Positions 41,981-52,902 are shown, counted from the first letter of the stretch. The stretch: 64,000 nt of DNA from Micrasema longulum (GCA_022494885.1 JAGVSM010003704.1:1-64000); one strand, 5' to 3'. The notes: generated from the letters alone by a model not told the origin. Numbers and translations are program-made.

Positions 41981-41984
41981 ACGA

Positions 41985-42395
41985 CGGCCAAATGTCCACC
42001 ACGGCGTTGTTTAATCCGAGAGGTATATTTTTTATTAGTTCTCTCATTAGATGAGCAAAGTAGCGTAAAAATTTACTACCCTGGCAACACCAACAAGATG
42101 TCTATTTTGTTTTCTTTGACAATCTGACAGATGGGAAAATAATGAGAATAAAGTAATGCATTTGCTATTTATACATAAAATGTGATCCCATCCTGTTTCT
42201 TTAAGATTTCTCAGCAGTATTTCTACCATTTAAAACGACACAACACGGCATTGTTGAATTCAAATTGGGAGTTGCGTACTGAGTGACGTCTACAAAGAAA
42301 CTAATGGGTCAAAACGTAAAACAACTCATTTAAGAGTAGTTTAGTTGCCTTCGGTTTGATGTATGTATACGGTTTCTGGACTGTTCTTAATTCTA
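41985..42395 (+). repeat. Rep-C interspersed repeat, copy 2
   Basis: AATGTCCACCACGGCGTTGT, TTAGATGAGCAAAGTAGCGT, TGACAATCTGACAGATGGG, CGGTTTCTGGACTGTT. Same orientation as 15.05-15.43 kb. An extra piece (CGACACAACACGGCATTGTT) lies near 42235. Confidence 0.7.
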
Positions 42396-42399
42396 TGGC

Positions 42400-43035
42400 T
42401 TATGCCTATGGTTTTCTTTTTTTTATGAATCAAAATTCAAGTTGCCAATTGCCGTGTCCCTTCAGCAACTAATCGTTGTCTCTTTTTGGAAATATTGCTG
42501 ATCGAAATTCATAATCTCAGTTTTATTTTATTCAACAATAAAACAGATAATTTGATAATCACAAAACCCTAAAGTTATCATTTTTACACTAATAATAGAG
42601 GTGTTAGCTGTCATAAACAGGACATATTTGTATGGAAATTTGATTACTGTTTTTTTTTGTCAATAAACGGACGCAAATTTTCATGCATAAAATAATAAAA
42701 AGACACGTTTTCGCAGTTTTTTTCAATTTGTAATCCATTGGTTAGGTTTACAGTATTTACTATAGCTTTTTTTAAAAAAAATAGGATAAATTTTACGGTT
42801 TTTTATTGTATGCAACAAAGTGCTAATCAAAATATCAAAATAATATTCTGAAATATAAAATCTCTGAAATAGCTTGAACTTTGAACATAACTCTTCCATA
42901 CAGTTGAAGAAACCTTTGAAAGAAGCTTGCCTTATGCCCAAGTTGATATTAATATAAGTGTCAAGTTTGCTTACAAATGATGATGGTGATTTGATGTAAG
43001 TTTGAAAGTGTAAATTAGTAAGTGTAAATTACTAA
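42400..43035. other. AT-rich non-coding stretch
   Basis: Nothing recognised. The minus frame at 42723-42941 has no domain. Confidence 0.4.
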
Positions 43036-43039
43036 GTAT

Positions 43040-43320
43040 AAGTACGCAATCAGTGTTGATTGGCAGAAAGTCATCTAATGATGGAGAAAGCGCTCCATTC
43101 ATTACTTTTTTGATGACTTGGTTGTCCCAATCAAAGAAATTCTCGACTTTGTGAGAATGTATTCAAACGGGACGCAAATTATTATGCTGGGAGATTGGAA
43201 TTGGTGGAACGGATCTTGATTGGCTCGAATCAAACTCAAACTAACTTTCTGATCTTTATTCTAAGTCACCACCCCAAAAACTTAGCTTTATTCCTTATTA
43301 CGGTGCTGTTAACTTTTGAC
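43040..43320 (+). pseudogene. Possible LINE endonuclease fragment
   Basis: Plus strand reads DDLVVPIKEILDFVRMYSNG then TQIIMLGDWNWWNGS. The pattern P..EI...V......G...I.GD.N....WGS resembles the APE-type endonuclease of insect LINEs around the catalytic D.N. It is short and broken by frameshifts at about 43200. This would be the only endonuclease remnant in the window. Confidence 0.4.
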
Positions 43321-43815
43321 GGGCATTTCAAAATTAAGTGAAGGATCTTTTTTACAGAAAATACTGAAATATCGGAAAATTATTATACGTATATTATGAT
43401 TTTAAAATTTAAGGCTTAAAACCAATAATTCGTTAGTTTGAGCTATCATTACTATCATTATTAACCGTGTTTTATTCACTATTCTGCCTATGGTTGAAGA
43501 TGCTTTATTTTATTTTCAAATTGCAGCTGACCGCTGCAAGCACATACGTTGATTAAAATTGTTTAAGCGGTCAAAATTATTTTACAGTGCATTTTGACAT
43601 TAAATTTTTAAAAAATCTGCTAAGTATTACCTTTTGAAAATATTTTCCCCGCTTTAAAGTGAAAAACAAAAAACGTGAATTTAAAATTACAAAATTTATT
43701 TTTAATGACAAATTTCATGAACAAAAAAATATTTTAGGCACATACTAATATTTCAAATGCATTAACTTATTTATTGTGTATCAGACAATTGGTAGAACTC
43801 CATATTTAATTGGGT

Positions 43816-44004
43816 AATGTATCCAAAATAAAACAAGTTTGTTGGATTATAATTCTATATTTTTTTTTATAAAATATACAAACTGAAGAGTTTGTTTGAA
43901 AATGTCCTAACAAGACGAAACGCGTCACAATATACCATTTGTATATTTACAAAAAATAAAGTAAAATTATGATCCAATAAACTTGTTTTATTTTGGATAC
44001 ATAT
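43816..44004. repeat. Foldback element with GAAACGCGTC core
   Basis: Left arm ATGTATCCAAAATAAAACAA then GTTTGTTGGATTATA pairs with right arm TTATGATCCAATAAACTTGT then TTTATTTTGGATACATAT. Inside, CTGAAGAGTTTGTTTG is followed by GTCCTAACAAGACGAAACGC then GTC, with ACGCGT a palindrome after GAAA, as in short-stem-III hammerheads. TATACAAA and TTTGTATAT can also pair. Whether this is a true hammerhead relative is unsure. Confidence 0.6.
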
Positions 44005-45295
44005 TTTGGATTTGATTATTCATTTATTGATCCCTATCTGAAATATTCAATTCGATATTTGGGTCATCTGGTAGTAACGTATTGATTGTTTCAGCGCAAA
44101 ACGATCTTAGTTTGATTTTGCGTGAAAGGGAATGGTAAATTTTTGTTACTGCGACATTTTTTCGTATTTTTACGTCACTTTTGAAATTTGACTAACTGAT
44201 AACGTTTTATTAATAAGTCGTTTTTTAAAATTAAAATAGCTCTTTAAAAAGGTATTGATTAAGATAAAAAATATTACTTACCGGTGAAAGGTTATACCAT
44301 TGCTTTACCAGATCGATTTGTGTAGTATCTTAGCGTACATATAGACATTTTAGTAATTACGAGGAGATAAAAGTTCAAAAGTAGCCGAGGACTGCTCGCA
44401 ACAGACAACAGTCCGTTCTATCAAACGTATGATTGTTTTGCATAATTTTTTTTTTAAATAAGAAATTCGCACCTTTTTCGGTTTTAACTCGCACTCACGG
44501 TGCGCTTTGCTAATTATAAAAACCTGATGTCAAGCCGGTCTCGCGGTTTACAGAGTTTTTATTTTTCTTTTATTTTTATATTTTTCAGTTTCTTTTAAAT
44601 TTTTGATGTCACGCATATAATTGTTTTCTTTAATTTTGAGTTTTGTAAAGTAAAGGAGTTTTTGTTGAATAAATTTACCTAGTAGAAAACGCCTTACATA
44701 GTTTATATTTTCATGTTTACTTTTTAAATCAGTAAAAATATTTGTAAATGAAAACTAGATTCAACATTTTAGGCTATTTATCATGTTCAACAGATTTTTA
44801 ACCACAGACGGAGATATTTATTTTCAATAACTGATATCAAGTTCAATAAACCCATTCATGAAAAATTCCAAAGAAAATTACTTTTCAAACGTTTAAAGGA
44901 CTCATATTTTTTTAAATTATTTTTACTGAGCATAAGACTTTTTTTTTAAGAGTACTTGACACATTTTTGGCCATGCGGTTAAAAGAAAGGATACTAGCAA
45001 AATTCGAATACGAGGTTTTCCTGTAATTTAAATTATTTAATACCAAAAACACGTACGATTTTTGCTCAAAGAAATTTCTCTTCTGTTTCCCCAAGAGTGT
45101 TCAATCTTCCGAACATATTAAGTTCTTCAAGAAGTGTACAAGTTTAGATTTTGCCTAAGGGAAAAAACCATTGCAGTAGACTGCTGTAAGATATTGCATA
45201 GATTTATGTTCTTTTAAGCGTGTTGTCCAGATATTTATTAACATTTCCATTAAAGTAATATTTATTATTTTCAGTATTCCTTTATACTATGCTTA
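44005..45295. other. AT-rich non-coding stretch
   Basis: No gene or repeat copy recognised. Confidence 0.4.
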
Positions 45296-45299
45296 CTTC

Positions 45300-45425
45300 C
45301 ATTACGTTATATCCCAACTTGACACAAGGTTCCTGGCCTCATAGAGTTAGGGATACTTTTTAGTTTATGTTTATTTGTATGAATAAATAATAAAAGTAAA
45401 TTTAAAAAAACTTTTAATCCAATTT
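45300..45425 (+). repeat. Rep-E, LINE-like 3' end, copy 2
   Basis: CAACTTGACACAAGGTTCCT, GGCCTCATAGAGTTAGGGAT then TTTATTTGTATGAATAAATA and AATAAAAG. The tail and orientation fit a plus-strand retroelement 3' end. Confidence 0.55.
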
Positions 45426-46235
45426 TATAATAATTCAATCAACAATAAAAAAAATTTACTAACGTACGTAGGTAGACTTAAAACAAAGAAAAATTCGTAG
45501 AAGTACAATTATTTTTGTATATTTTCTGATCAAATAATTCCCGACCGGAAGCTAAACCAATCATTTTCCGTTATCGAAAAGTAATAAATAAATTATATTT
45601 ACGAGTCCATTTGGTAAAACTCAAAAACAGAATCTGTCAAACGATAAAAACTCATTAATACATCAAAAGTGAATAACACGGTCACCCCTGATACTGGTCG
45701 GTTAGAGAGCTTTCATCCTGAAATTTACTGAAGAAAATTAGCCTAAAATCACCCCGATTTCATGAAAACTGCCGTGGAAACGTTTTCCGTTCTGTTTTCC
45801 GATATTATTTATATACCTTTGTGTTTTCAACTTAATTTTCAGATTACGTTTTGTGGGAATTCATCAATACTCTAAATAAAGTGGCATGGAGAGCCTGTTA
45901 TCGGAAAATTTTTGATGCGTAAAAAACAACAGTGAAATATTTTGCTATGGCAATATTTTTACCATTCCATCGGACAAAAGAAGGTTAATTTTTTTATATT
46001 TATAAACGTTAAAGCTTTTCAATACGCATTTGAAATGTTTTCATATTACTATTACTGCGTATTCATATTGCTTACCTTAAATTTTTTCGAACTTTTTTCT
46101 GTAATCCCCCCTTTTAGATTTAATTTATTTGATCTTAAATTGCATAGATTGTTTCTTTGATAAATTATTTTGTTTGCTTCTTTTCGTGTCTAGATGGACA
46201 AAGAACCCGTTTTTTTATTTTTAAAAACAATTAAC
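45426..46235. other. AT-rich non-coding stretch
   Basis: The frame at 45942-46160 is Phe/Tyr-rich low complexity and I do not call it. Confidence 0.4.
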
Positions 46236-46237
46236 CG

Positions 46238-46430
46238 CTAAGCCTCTATTTAGAGGCTTGTCAGCAGGTGGGGTAGACAGGATATGAAAGAGAGGGTAAT
46301 AATGTAGAGGATAATTAAAAATACACTACACTACTCAGACTGATTGAGAACAAAATCATTCGAATCGAACCCGCGACGCCAGTTTCACAGCTAGCCGTCT
46401 AACCAACTGCGCCACGGTGTCTGTTCAGCG
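46238..46430 (-). repeat. SINE-3 copy
   Basis: AGCCTCTATTTAGAGGCTTG, GTCAGCAGGTGGGG, then inverted B box GAATCGAACCCGCGACGCCA and head GCTAGCCGTCTAACCAACTG, CGCCACGGTGTCTG. The tRNA-like half is clearly preserved. Confidence 0.87.
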
Positions 46431-46504
46431 TATGAAATAGTATCAGAACCCATGGCAAATGTTTTTGACTCGAGTGCTGATCTCAGGTAGAAATCGAGTG
46501 AAAA

Positions 46505-46750
46505 TAGCTCCGCCTCGCTGTATCTTTACCATTTTTGAGGTACTGGGTTTGATTCTTGGTAGGATGAACATCAAATATTTCTTTTGAGCAAATTACCAGC
46601 GTAGGACTGATCACATTACCTTCGTGTAATACGTGATCAAAAATCTGCATTTGACTTACAAATTCAGAACGGCACTTAATTTTCTCTCTTCCGCACCCAG
46701 TGGTGCATAAAGCATGCACCAATGGGTGCAAAAAGGAGAATAATGAAGAT
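46505..46750 (+). repeat. SINE-4 copy
   Basis: Head AGCTCCGCCTCGCTGTATCT, B-box region TGGGTTTGATTCTTGG, body with GACTGATCACATTACCTTCG, then GCACCCAGTGGTGCATAAAG and GAGAATAATGAAGATGACGA. The body differs from the 36.6 kb copy and may be a subfamily. Confidence 0.6.
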
Positions 46751-47310
46751 GACGATTCTCTAAAAAAAGTTATGTCCGTAGTGAAAAAGTAAATAATATT
46801 TTATTTGATTGTAAAAAAGAAATAAAAAAAGGGCTGTCAAATGAAATGTCTGATATATTAAACTTGACTAAATGAAATCGTTGATGATGCATTTTTTTTA
46901 ACTGCATGTTTCATTTCTGAGCTTTTTTGAGCCCTAGTGAGAAGAACTCCTAAATGTAATTTTTATGAATCTATATCAGGGGTGGACAATCAATCAATCG
47001 TGATCGACTGGTTGATCGTAGTCATTAGAACTGGTGATCGTGACAAGGTAAAGAAAAATATAGACGTTACAAAAAGACAAAGACTTTTGAAATTTTTTAG
47101 CTATCTAGTTCGTGTTATTTCATTTTTTTAATCATACGTACGGAAAAGTTAAAACATACAGTACAGAGTGTAAAAAACAACTAGTATCATTGAAAAGTAC
47201 CTATTTTCGCCTATTTGGGTTCAAAGGTTCGAATTCTGGCAGGGTCTGTATAATTTAAAACATTCAAGTTTGTAAGAGAAAATTATTGATGGAAGTTCAT
47301 TGTATACTTT
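46751..47310. other. Non-coding stretch
   Basis: At 47218-47245 GTTCAAAGGTTCGAATTCTG resembles a tRNA B box without other support. Nothing else. Confidence 0.35.
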
Positions 47311-47410
47311 AATTTACAATTTGGAAAAATGAATGACTGTTTTCATCGCTTTCTCGACATCTTCGAGACTGATGTCTTTAGTATAAACTTCAATGTACCA
47401 TATTTATACA
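47311..47410 (-). repeat. Hammerhead-like repeat, family C, copy 3
   Basis: Minus strand: AAAGACATCAGTCTCGAAGA, TGTCGAGAAAGCGATGAAAA, CAGTCATTC. The stem II hairpin (UCG...CGA) is kept but stem III has decayed and stem I no longer pairs well. Confidence 0.5.
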
Positions 47411-47700
47411 ATACAGTAAGGATAGAAAATTCATATTTTTTTTGTCCTAGCTTTAATTTTCGTTCTTTGTGGTTTATTTCAATTGTGCATATATGTATTA
47501 TTAAAATTTGTGGTTGCCGTTTTTCGAACGAACTAATTCCGCTTTTAAATAAATAAATAAAAGTAATTTGAACTGAGTCCTTTTCGTATAATTATGGGAT
47601 AGTAAATAAACACGTTCAGAAGTAAAAAGGCCATCATAAGCGAGGCAATGCTCCTTTTGACCCGCAAACTTGTAATACTAATAAAATAAAATAAATAAAA

Positions 47701-47850
47701 CAACTTTGTTTTTTACCATGACCTTTTTTCCATCGACTTTTTTCAAAACAAACAAGCTTCTTTGTCAAGGTTAACGTAACTTATAAATTAATTCCTATTT
47801 TATTCTTATCATGTTTACTAAATACTACACGTGGACCCAATAAATCAAGT
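47701..47850 (-). repeat. Hammerhead-like repeat, family A, copy
   Basis: Minus strand: TACGTTAACCTTGACAAAGA, AGCTTGTTTGTTTTGAAAAA, AGTCGATGG. The flank ATTCCTATTTTATTCTTATC (47792-47811) also matches the flank of the 22.9 kb copy and, inverted, 63.84-63.90 kb, so the family unit extends at least 60 bases past the motif. Confidence 0.55.
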
Positions 47851-47902
47851 CAATTTTAATATTGTGTTTTAAATTGTATTTTATTATTTTACATTTTTTT
47901 TT

Positions 47903-48068
47903 TGCACCACAACAGGCCAGGAGGCCTAATTACAGTGGTGAATTACATCACAGAGTACCCAGGCTTGAGAAAAATCACATTTTTAATTTTTGTGTTCTCA
48001 CCGGGAATCGAACCCGGAACCTTCCGTGCGTGAGTCTAGCGTCTTGACAACTACACCACGGAGGCCGC
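47903..48068 (-). repeat. SINE-2 copy, well preserved
   Basis: GCACCACAACAGGCCAGGAG, GTGAATTACATCACAGAGTA, CCCAGGCTTGAGAAAAATCA, CACCGGGAATCGAACCCGGA, GTCTTGACAACTACACCACG, GAGGCCGC. It is the exact mirror layout of the 36.1 kb copy. Confidence 0.9.
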
Positions 48069-48445
48069 TTTATATTGTGATACAAAGCTTACTTAAAGAA
48101 ACAATGATGAGTACTGCAATGGGTAGTATCCATACTCTCTATGTCCAGGTAACAAAGACACTTCTTTTGTATTCTCTTTACCATTAGTGAATAAGTGGCT
48201 TCTTCAGGCACCCACTTCACCACACTACTCTCTTGAACGTTAAGCACTAAAGTTGAATAGAAAAAAGTTGTAAAAATTAAATTCTGCGAAGTGTTAAGGA
48301 TAACGTTTTGCAAATTTTAATATCTTGTAAGCTAAGCGACTCACATTTATAATGTTACTATAAAACTTTAATGACGTATCAATGATCACTCCCAGATCCT
48401 TGGCTAGCTTCAAAGAAACATCAGCCATTTATTTATTGATTTCAT
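48069..48445. other. Non-coding stretch
   Basis: Nothing recognised. Confidence 0.4.
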
Positions 48446-48447
48446 TC

Positions 48448-48780
48448 CATGAACGCTCCCTAAATGGAGCAAATAGTGTCCACAAAGAGCCTCCAGGCAT
48501 CACTGTCGACTACCAGCCCGTGCGCATACTTCCAAGTTATGTTTGCGTCCCGTAGTTTTGACATGAACTGCCGACGAACAGTCAGCACCGGACGTCCAGG
48601 ACGTTTAGAACTTAATGTCTTGTTAAGTAGGTCTGCTTGGTTAAGGTTCTCGAGAGGCCTCCACAGTATAAAGTCTAGTCAACCGTATAGCCTCAGCTTG
48701 ATGACGGTTATCATCGGAGTTTGCTGCGTTTGTATCTTCATTTTTTATAAAGTCAAACCTCATTACTGATTATTTATTTT
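48448..48780 (-). pseudogene. LINE ORF2 C-terminal part, family L-C
   Basis: Plus strand: CGCTCCCTAAATGGAGCAAA, GTGTCCACAAAGAGCCTCCA, then AACTGCCGACGAACAGTCAG, GGTCTGCTTGGTTAAGGTTC and CATCGGAGTTTGCTGCGTTT. Equivalent blocks occur at 12.2, 29.8, 40.7 and 55.3 kb. The minus-strand frames hold many stops. The 3' side (48425-48450) reads as an inverted AATAAATAAAT tail. Confidence 0.68.
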
Positions 48781-48828
48781 AAATTATTAATATTTAAAGC
48801 ATTAACTTTGTGGTCAAACATTTGACTA

Positions 48829-49447
48829 AATGTTATTAAAAATTTGTATATAACCACTTACCGACTTTTTCATGTCTACCAGTTTCATTAGGACACCAAT
48901 TAAACTATCATGCAAACCAACATGCAATACCCACTATACACCGTCGCCATAGTTGTTGCACAAAAATTTAATCAATTTAAATCATGACTTTAATAAAAAT
49001 ACAGGAGTTAAAATCTTACATACAAACAATAAAGGGTTAAAAGTAAATAATATGGAAATATTTGACATCAGGAAAGCTTTAAAAAATAATGTTCCTTTGA
49101 TCAAACTTCAATTTTATTCCTTTATACGATGTTTCACTGTAAAAGTTACCCTATTTAACCTATTAAGCTTACCCCCTCTCTCCATCCCCTCTACTTTTTT
49201 CATTAATTCTCAAAAAACAGAATATTTTCATAATTCAATCAGTGCATATTTGTCCTAATCGGTGCATGTGCTCATTAAAATACATTTCGTGTTGGTTTTA
49301 TATTTTCGTGCAACAACTATGGTGAAGGTGTAAAGTGGGTTTTGCATGTTGGTTTAATTGGTGTCTTGATGAAGAGACGGGTACGTCTCGAAACCGGTAG
49401 ACATAGAAAAGTCGGTAAGTGGTTATATACAAATATTTAATAATATT
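48829..49447. mobile_element. Inverted-repeat element with family B hammerhead-like motifs at both ends
   Basis: Left arm (48829-48990, motif on minus) and right arm (49300-49447, motif on plus) mirror one another. AATTTGTATATAACCACTTA with CCGACTTTTTCATGTCTACC at the left, and GTAGACATAGAAAAGTCGGT with AAGTGGTTATATACAAATAT at the right, pair over more than 100 bases. The interior has GACTTTAATAAAAATACAGG and an AT-rich 3' part. No transposase or reverse transcriptase is encoded. Confidence 0.7.
49361..49404 (+). ncRNA. Hammerhead-like motif, best copy (family B)
   Basis: Stem I GTGTC (49361-49365) pairs with GACAT (49400-49404). The core TTGATGA (49366-49372) equals CUGANGA with the first C changed to T. 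After one extra A, stem II GAGACG/CGTCTC (49374-49379/49384-49389) is perfect with loop GGTA. GAAA follows at 49390-49393, then stem III ACCGGT, a six-base palindrome as in dimer-forming short-stem hammerheads, and UA at the cleavage position (49398-49399). Known hammerheads use this order. The extra A and the C-to-T change make activity doubtful. Confidence 0.55.
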
Positions 49448-49449
49448 AA

Positions 49450-51210
49450 GTTTAATATTGTATAATTTTATACTCATACTTTCAAGGCGCATGCGATGTC
49501 GGTGCCTATAATTGATGTCTACAATTAGAATAATCATTATTATCTCTTGTGACCCAGATAAAAAAAACATAATATTTTTATAATTTGACTTGGAATTTGT
49601 TTTTAAGTATATTACATAATATGTAGTTTATGTATTTACTTATTAAATAAAATTTATACTTTTAATCAGTTACGTATTTGTATATTATCATTGTTATCTT
49701 GCAGCTACAAAACACTTTGACAGTTTGAGTATCAAGCGCTTAAAATGTTTTGTTTATAATTTGATATTTAAAATCAGATTATCAATTTATTATTCCTTGG
49801 ATTGGTATAGTGATAAATTACTTTCTGTCTTTAAGAGCTAATTGAATTTTACCAGCTCAAAATTGTAAATTGTCTAAACAATCAATTCTAAATTTTATTT
49901 TATATTTCATTCATTTTATTCAATGTAAAGCAATTTCTTAAAATAACAAACATCAACAAAAGAACTAGAATTTAAATGTATTTTTAAGTTAGTTCAATAT
50001 GAAATGCAGTAGGTTATTTTCCAAAATATGACTTAAAAAGATATAGGATGTCATTTGAATATTGTTTATCTGTCACTCTTTTGCAAAATTATTTCCTATG
50101 CTATGCGTAAAAGACAAATGTACGTCGGACTGATTATGTCTAAATAAAATCGACGTTTTGTCGTCTCGTTTTCCGTGCAGCTTACCTGAACCCATATAAG
50201 TTTTTGCATGGTCCTAGCATTCATAAGAAATGGTTTTAGTGCGATAATCTAGAGAGAAAATACGGAAATACGTTTTTATAAAGAAGAGTCAGGCCGTGTT
50301 TTATCTTAATAACTATGAATTTAAAATAGTCACGACAAAATAAGCGCTTATGAAGGATGCACAACCATATAGTATTCATTCAATTGGTAACACAAAATTA
50401 TACAGTAAAATATCAGTTAAACACATCCCCTCTTGAACAAAGTATCGTAATGTGTATTTGGGATTTTATTGTGTTTATTTTTTATTTATTTACTTAAAGG
50501 TTGTTTATTAAACATTATTTTAAACATAAATTCTAACTCTATGGGACTTAAAGTTTGGTGTTGAATTGGGACGAGCAAAAAGTTGACTCAAGCACATGAG
50601 CATATCATCAGAAATATTATATAAGATCAGAAACATAACAATTTCCATTACAACACCCACCCACCCACCCTCTCACACACTTTCACTAACATAAACACAC
50701 TAGCATGAATTGTACGAGTATTTAATGCATTTCTGTGGATATTTTATTTGTCATATTTTTTACATATATAATTGTTAATATTCCTAATAAATAAAATTTA
50801 AAACAAAATATTTAGCACATTAATATGGTAAATAGTAAACTCGAACACTAAGAAAAACATCAAGGAGTTTCTCACTCACTCACTCACTCAACTCCCTCCA
50901 ACACTTTTGTCCTTGAGAGCTCAATACGCTCTTCCAAAATATTAAACACTTACAGCGCGATAAAGGAGAGATGTCTCTAAACAAAAAGCCTACGGGTTTT
51001 AGGTATGATATAATATATGCTCTCGGAAAACATTACACGAATGTTTTGCTGAGATCTCTCTTTATCGTATTTATCGAATGCATGTTTTAACGTCTATATC
51101 TAAAAAAACTATATTTTAACCTTTTTACTTGATAAATATTTCTTTATTACACACCATAATTGGCAAGTGTGTTGTTATGAACACGCATGTAAATGTAAAA
51201 TAAAGCTAAT
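49450..51210. other. AT-rich non-coding stretch
   Basis: Short simple repeats: ACCCACCCACCCACCC near 50650 and (CTCA)n at 50872-50890. A Rep-E-like scrap lies at 50535-50580 (ACTCTATGGGACTTAAAGTT). No gene. Confidence 0.4.
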
Positions 51211-51214
51211 ATAT

Positions 51215-51960
51215 AGTTTAGTAAAAAGGGTACAACGTTAAAATCGTGAACCCATCACCACCTGTATTCCTAGACAACAACAGTTTAATGGTAACTGCAA
51301 AAGTCAAATATCTAGGGCACATACTGACTGATAATTGTAAAGACGATCAGGACATAGAGAGACAGAGAAGAGCCATTAATGTCAGGGCCTCTATGCTAGC
51401 GAGACGCTTCTTTCAATGCAGTAACGAAGTGAAAAAAATCATATTTACTTCGTATTTGACGTCCATGTATACAGGTGAACTTTGGAACAACTATACGCAA
51501 GGAGCGTGGAACAAATTAAGGATCACATATAACAACTCATACCGACAATTATTCGGATTGCCCAGGTACTGCAGTGCCTCTGAAATGTTTACAGCTGGAC
51601 GAATAAACACCTTCGCTGCCCTGCTTCGCCAAAGAGCCTGGAGCCTATGGGAACGCCTAAAAAAAATCTAATAACGAAATTCTCCAAGCCACTGCAGAGT
51701 GGATCCAATCACCGTTGTTGAAGCGATGGCGCGATATGTTAAGACCACCATAAGTGCTGCAATATAAAATTTTATTTTATGTTATATTTATGTTTATTGT
51801 TATATTTATGTTTATTGTTATATTTATGTTTATTGTTATATTTTTGTTTATATTTATATTTATGTTCATGTTTATATGTTCATATGGTAGAATTGGCTCT
51901 GCACTTTATAGCCATTTTACTGGAATAAAAATTTAAATAAATAATAAAATAAATAAAATT
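51215..51960 (+). pseudogene. LINE ORF2 C-terminal part with 3' tail, family L-D
   Basis: A 141-codon open stretch (51246-51671) reads VTAKVKYLGHILTDNCKDDQ, DIERQRRAINVRASMLARRF, FTSYLTSMYTGELWNNYTQG, NKLRITYNNSYRQLFGLPRY and FAALLRQRAWSLWERL. These are the YLG.IL, thumb and post-thumb blocks that follow the RT active site in insect LINEs. After a frameshift it continues AEWIQSPLLKRWRDMLRPP. A minisatellite (ATTTATGTTTATTGTTAT, 51780-51850) and AAATAAATAATAAAATAAAT form the 3' tail. The frame is intact for 141 codons, so this insertion is fairly young. The 5' part is missing. Confidence 0.83.
51775..51875 (+). repeat. 18-bp minisatellite in a LINE tail
   Basis: ATTTATGTTTATTGTTAT repeats about four times then degrades to TTTGTTTATATTTATATTTA. 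Its translation as IFMFIV repeats is an artefact. Confidence 0.85.
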
Positions 51961-52277
51961 GGTAAAACGGTTACTAGCTTTTTTTATTTTCTTTGTTTCT
52001 TAGGTATCTGGAAATGAATATACCATACTTAGAAATATAATATTATGCACATATCGCTAACAAAGTTAAAACAGAAACAGAATCTACCGCACGTGTAGTT
52101 CCATCATATAACAAATGAGTTGACATTATCTTTGTTTACAAATCTGTAATATGAAGGTGGGAAGTAAGAATGGATAAACACTAGCCTTTTTTATAAGCCC
52201 TTTATTGTTCTGGTATTAAAAACAACATTTATTGACCTTTATATCTTTTCAAGTTTATTTGTATTATTTTTTAGTAA
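51961..52277. other. Non-coding stretch
   Basis: Nothing recognised. Confidence 0.4.
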
Positions 52278-52902
52278 CCTTTCCAAGCCTGAAAGTGAGA
52301 ACTCCTCGAGTTTCTGAGGGGGATACCAGGAATACCCCGGCTACAATGCCACAAATACGACCCTAAAAAAATATCGTTATAATTGTTACAGTAGTGTTTT
52401 TAAAACTGTTTAATAATATTTCAAGTCTTCCGCAAAATTATTATAAAAAATAATGTTACAAAAAGATACTTTATGACATCACGCTGATCTCTCTGTGACA
52501 AGTTGAACAGCACTGATTTGAAATCTCGATCGCGTTAGCCGGGTGGTAGAGTGGGGAGTTGGAAGGAGGAATGTATATCAATTTTAAAAAGCACCAAATT
52601 CGGATTTTTGTGATTATGGCTGGAAATATGTTCCCAAACAGCTAAAAGCACGCGTGCAAACTGACCAAGATATCAATGTACAGCGATGAATTTTAATGTT
52701 TGCTGTTTGTAAGGGGGGAAAGAAAAGACAAATGCAAATTTTAAATGAAAGAATTCGAAAGAAAAATATATATATTTTTTTTAAATATATTCTCAACACT
52801 ACGGCGTAGAATAATTTAGAAAATAAAATCAATATAATCCATAAATAAAAAAAAAACATGCTACCCGGGGGACCCTAGATACCCCCTTCAGGCCCGAAAG
52901 GG
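52278..52902. mobile_element. Non-autonomous TIR element starting CCTTTC
   Basis: Left end CCTTTCCAAGCCTGAAAGTG, then GAGGGGGATACCAGGAATAC then CCCGG, mirrors right end CCCGGGGGACCCTAGATACC then CCCTTCAGGCCCGAAAGG. The TIRs are about 45-50 bases with small indels. CCTTTC/GAAAGG ends recall piggyBac, but the flanks (AGTAA, GATAAA) do not show a clean TTAA, so the class is open. The interior is non-coding. Confidence 0.65.

Noticed and set aside
45942..46160. 72-codon Phe/Tyr-rich frame as a membrane protein
   Set aside because: The hydrophobicity follows from T-rich sequence; no start context, no relatives in the window.
50640..50900. Satellite or telomeric repeat from ACCC and CTCA runs
   Set aside because: The runs are only a few units long and differ from known arthropod telomere units.
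51754..51936. Hydrophobic 60-codon protein with IFMFIV repeats
   Set aside because: It is the translation of an 18-base minisatellite in a LINE tail.
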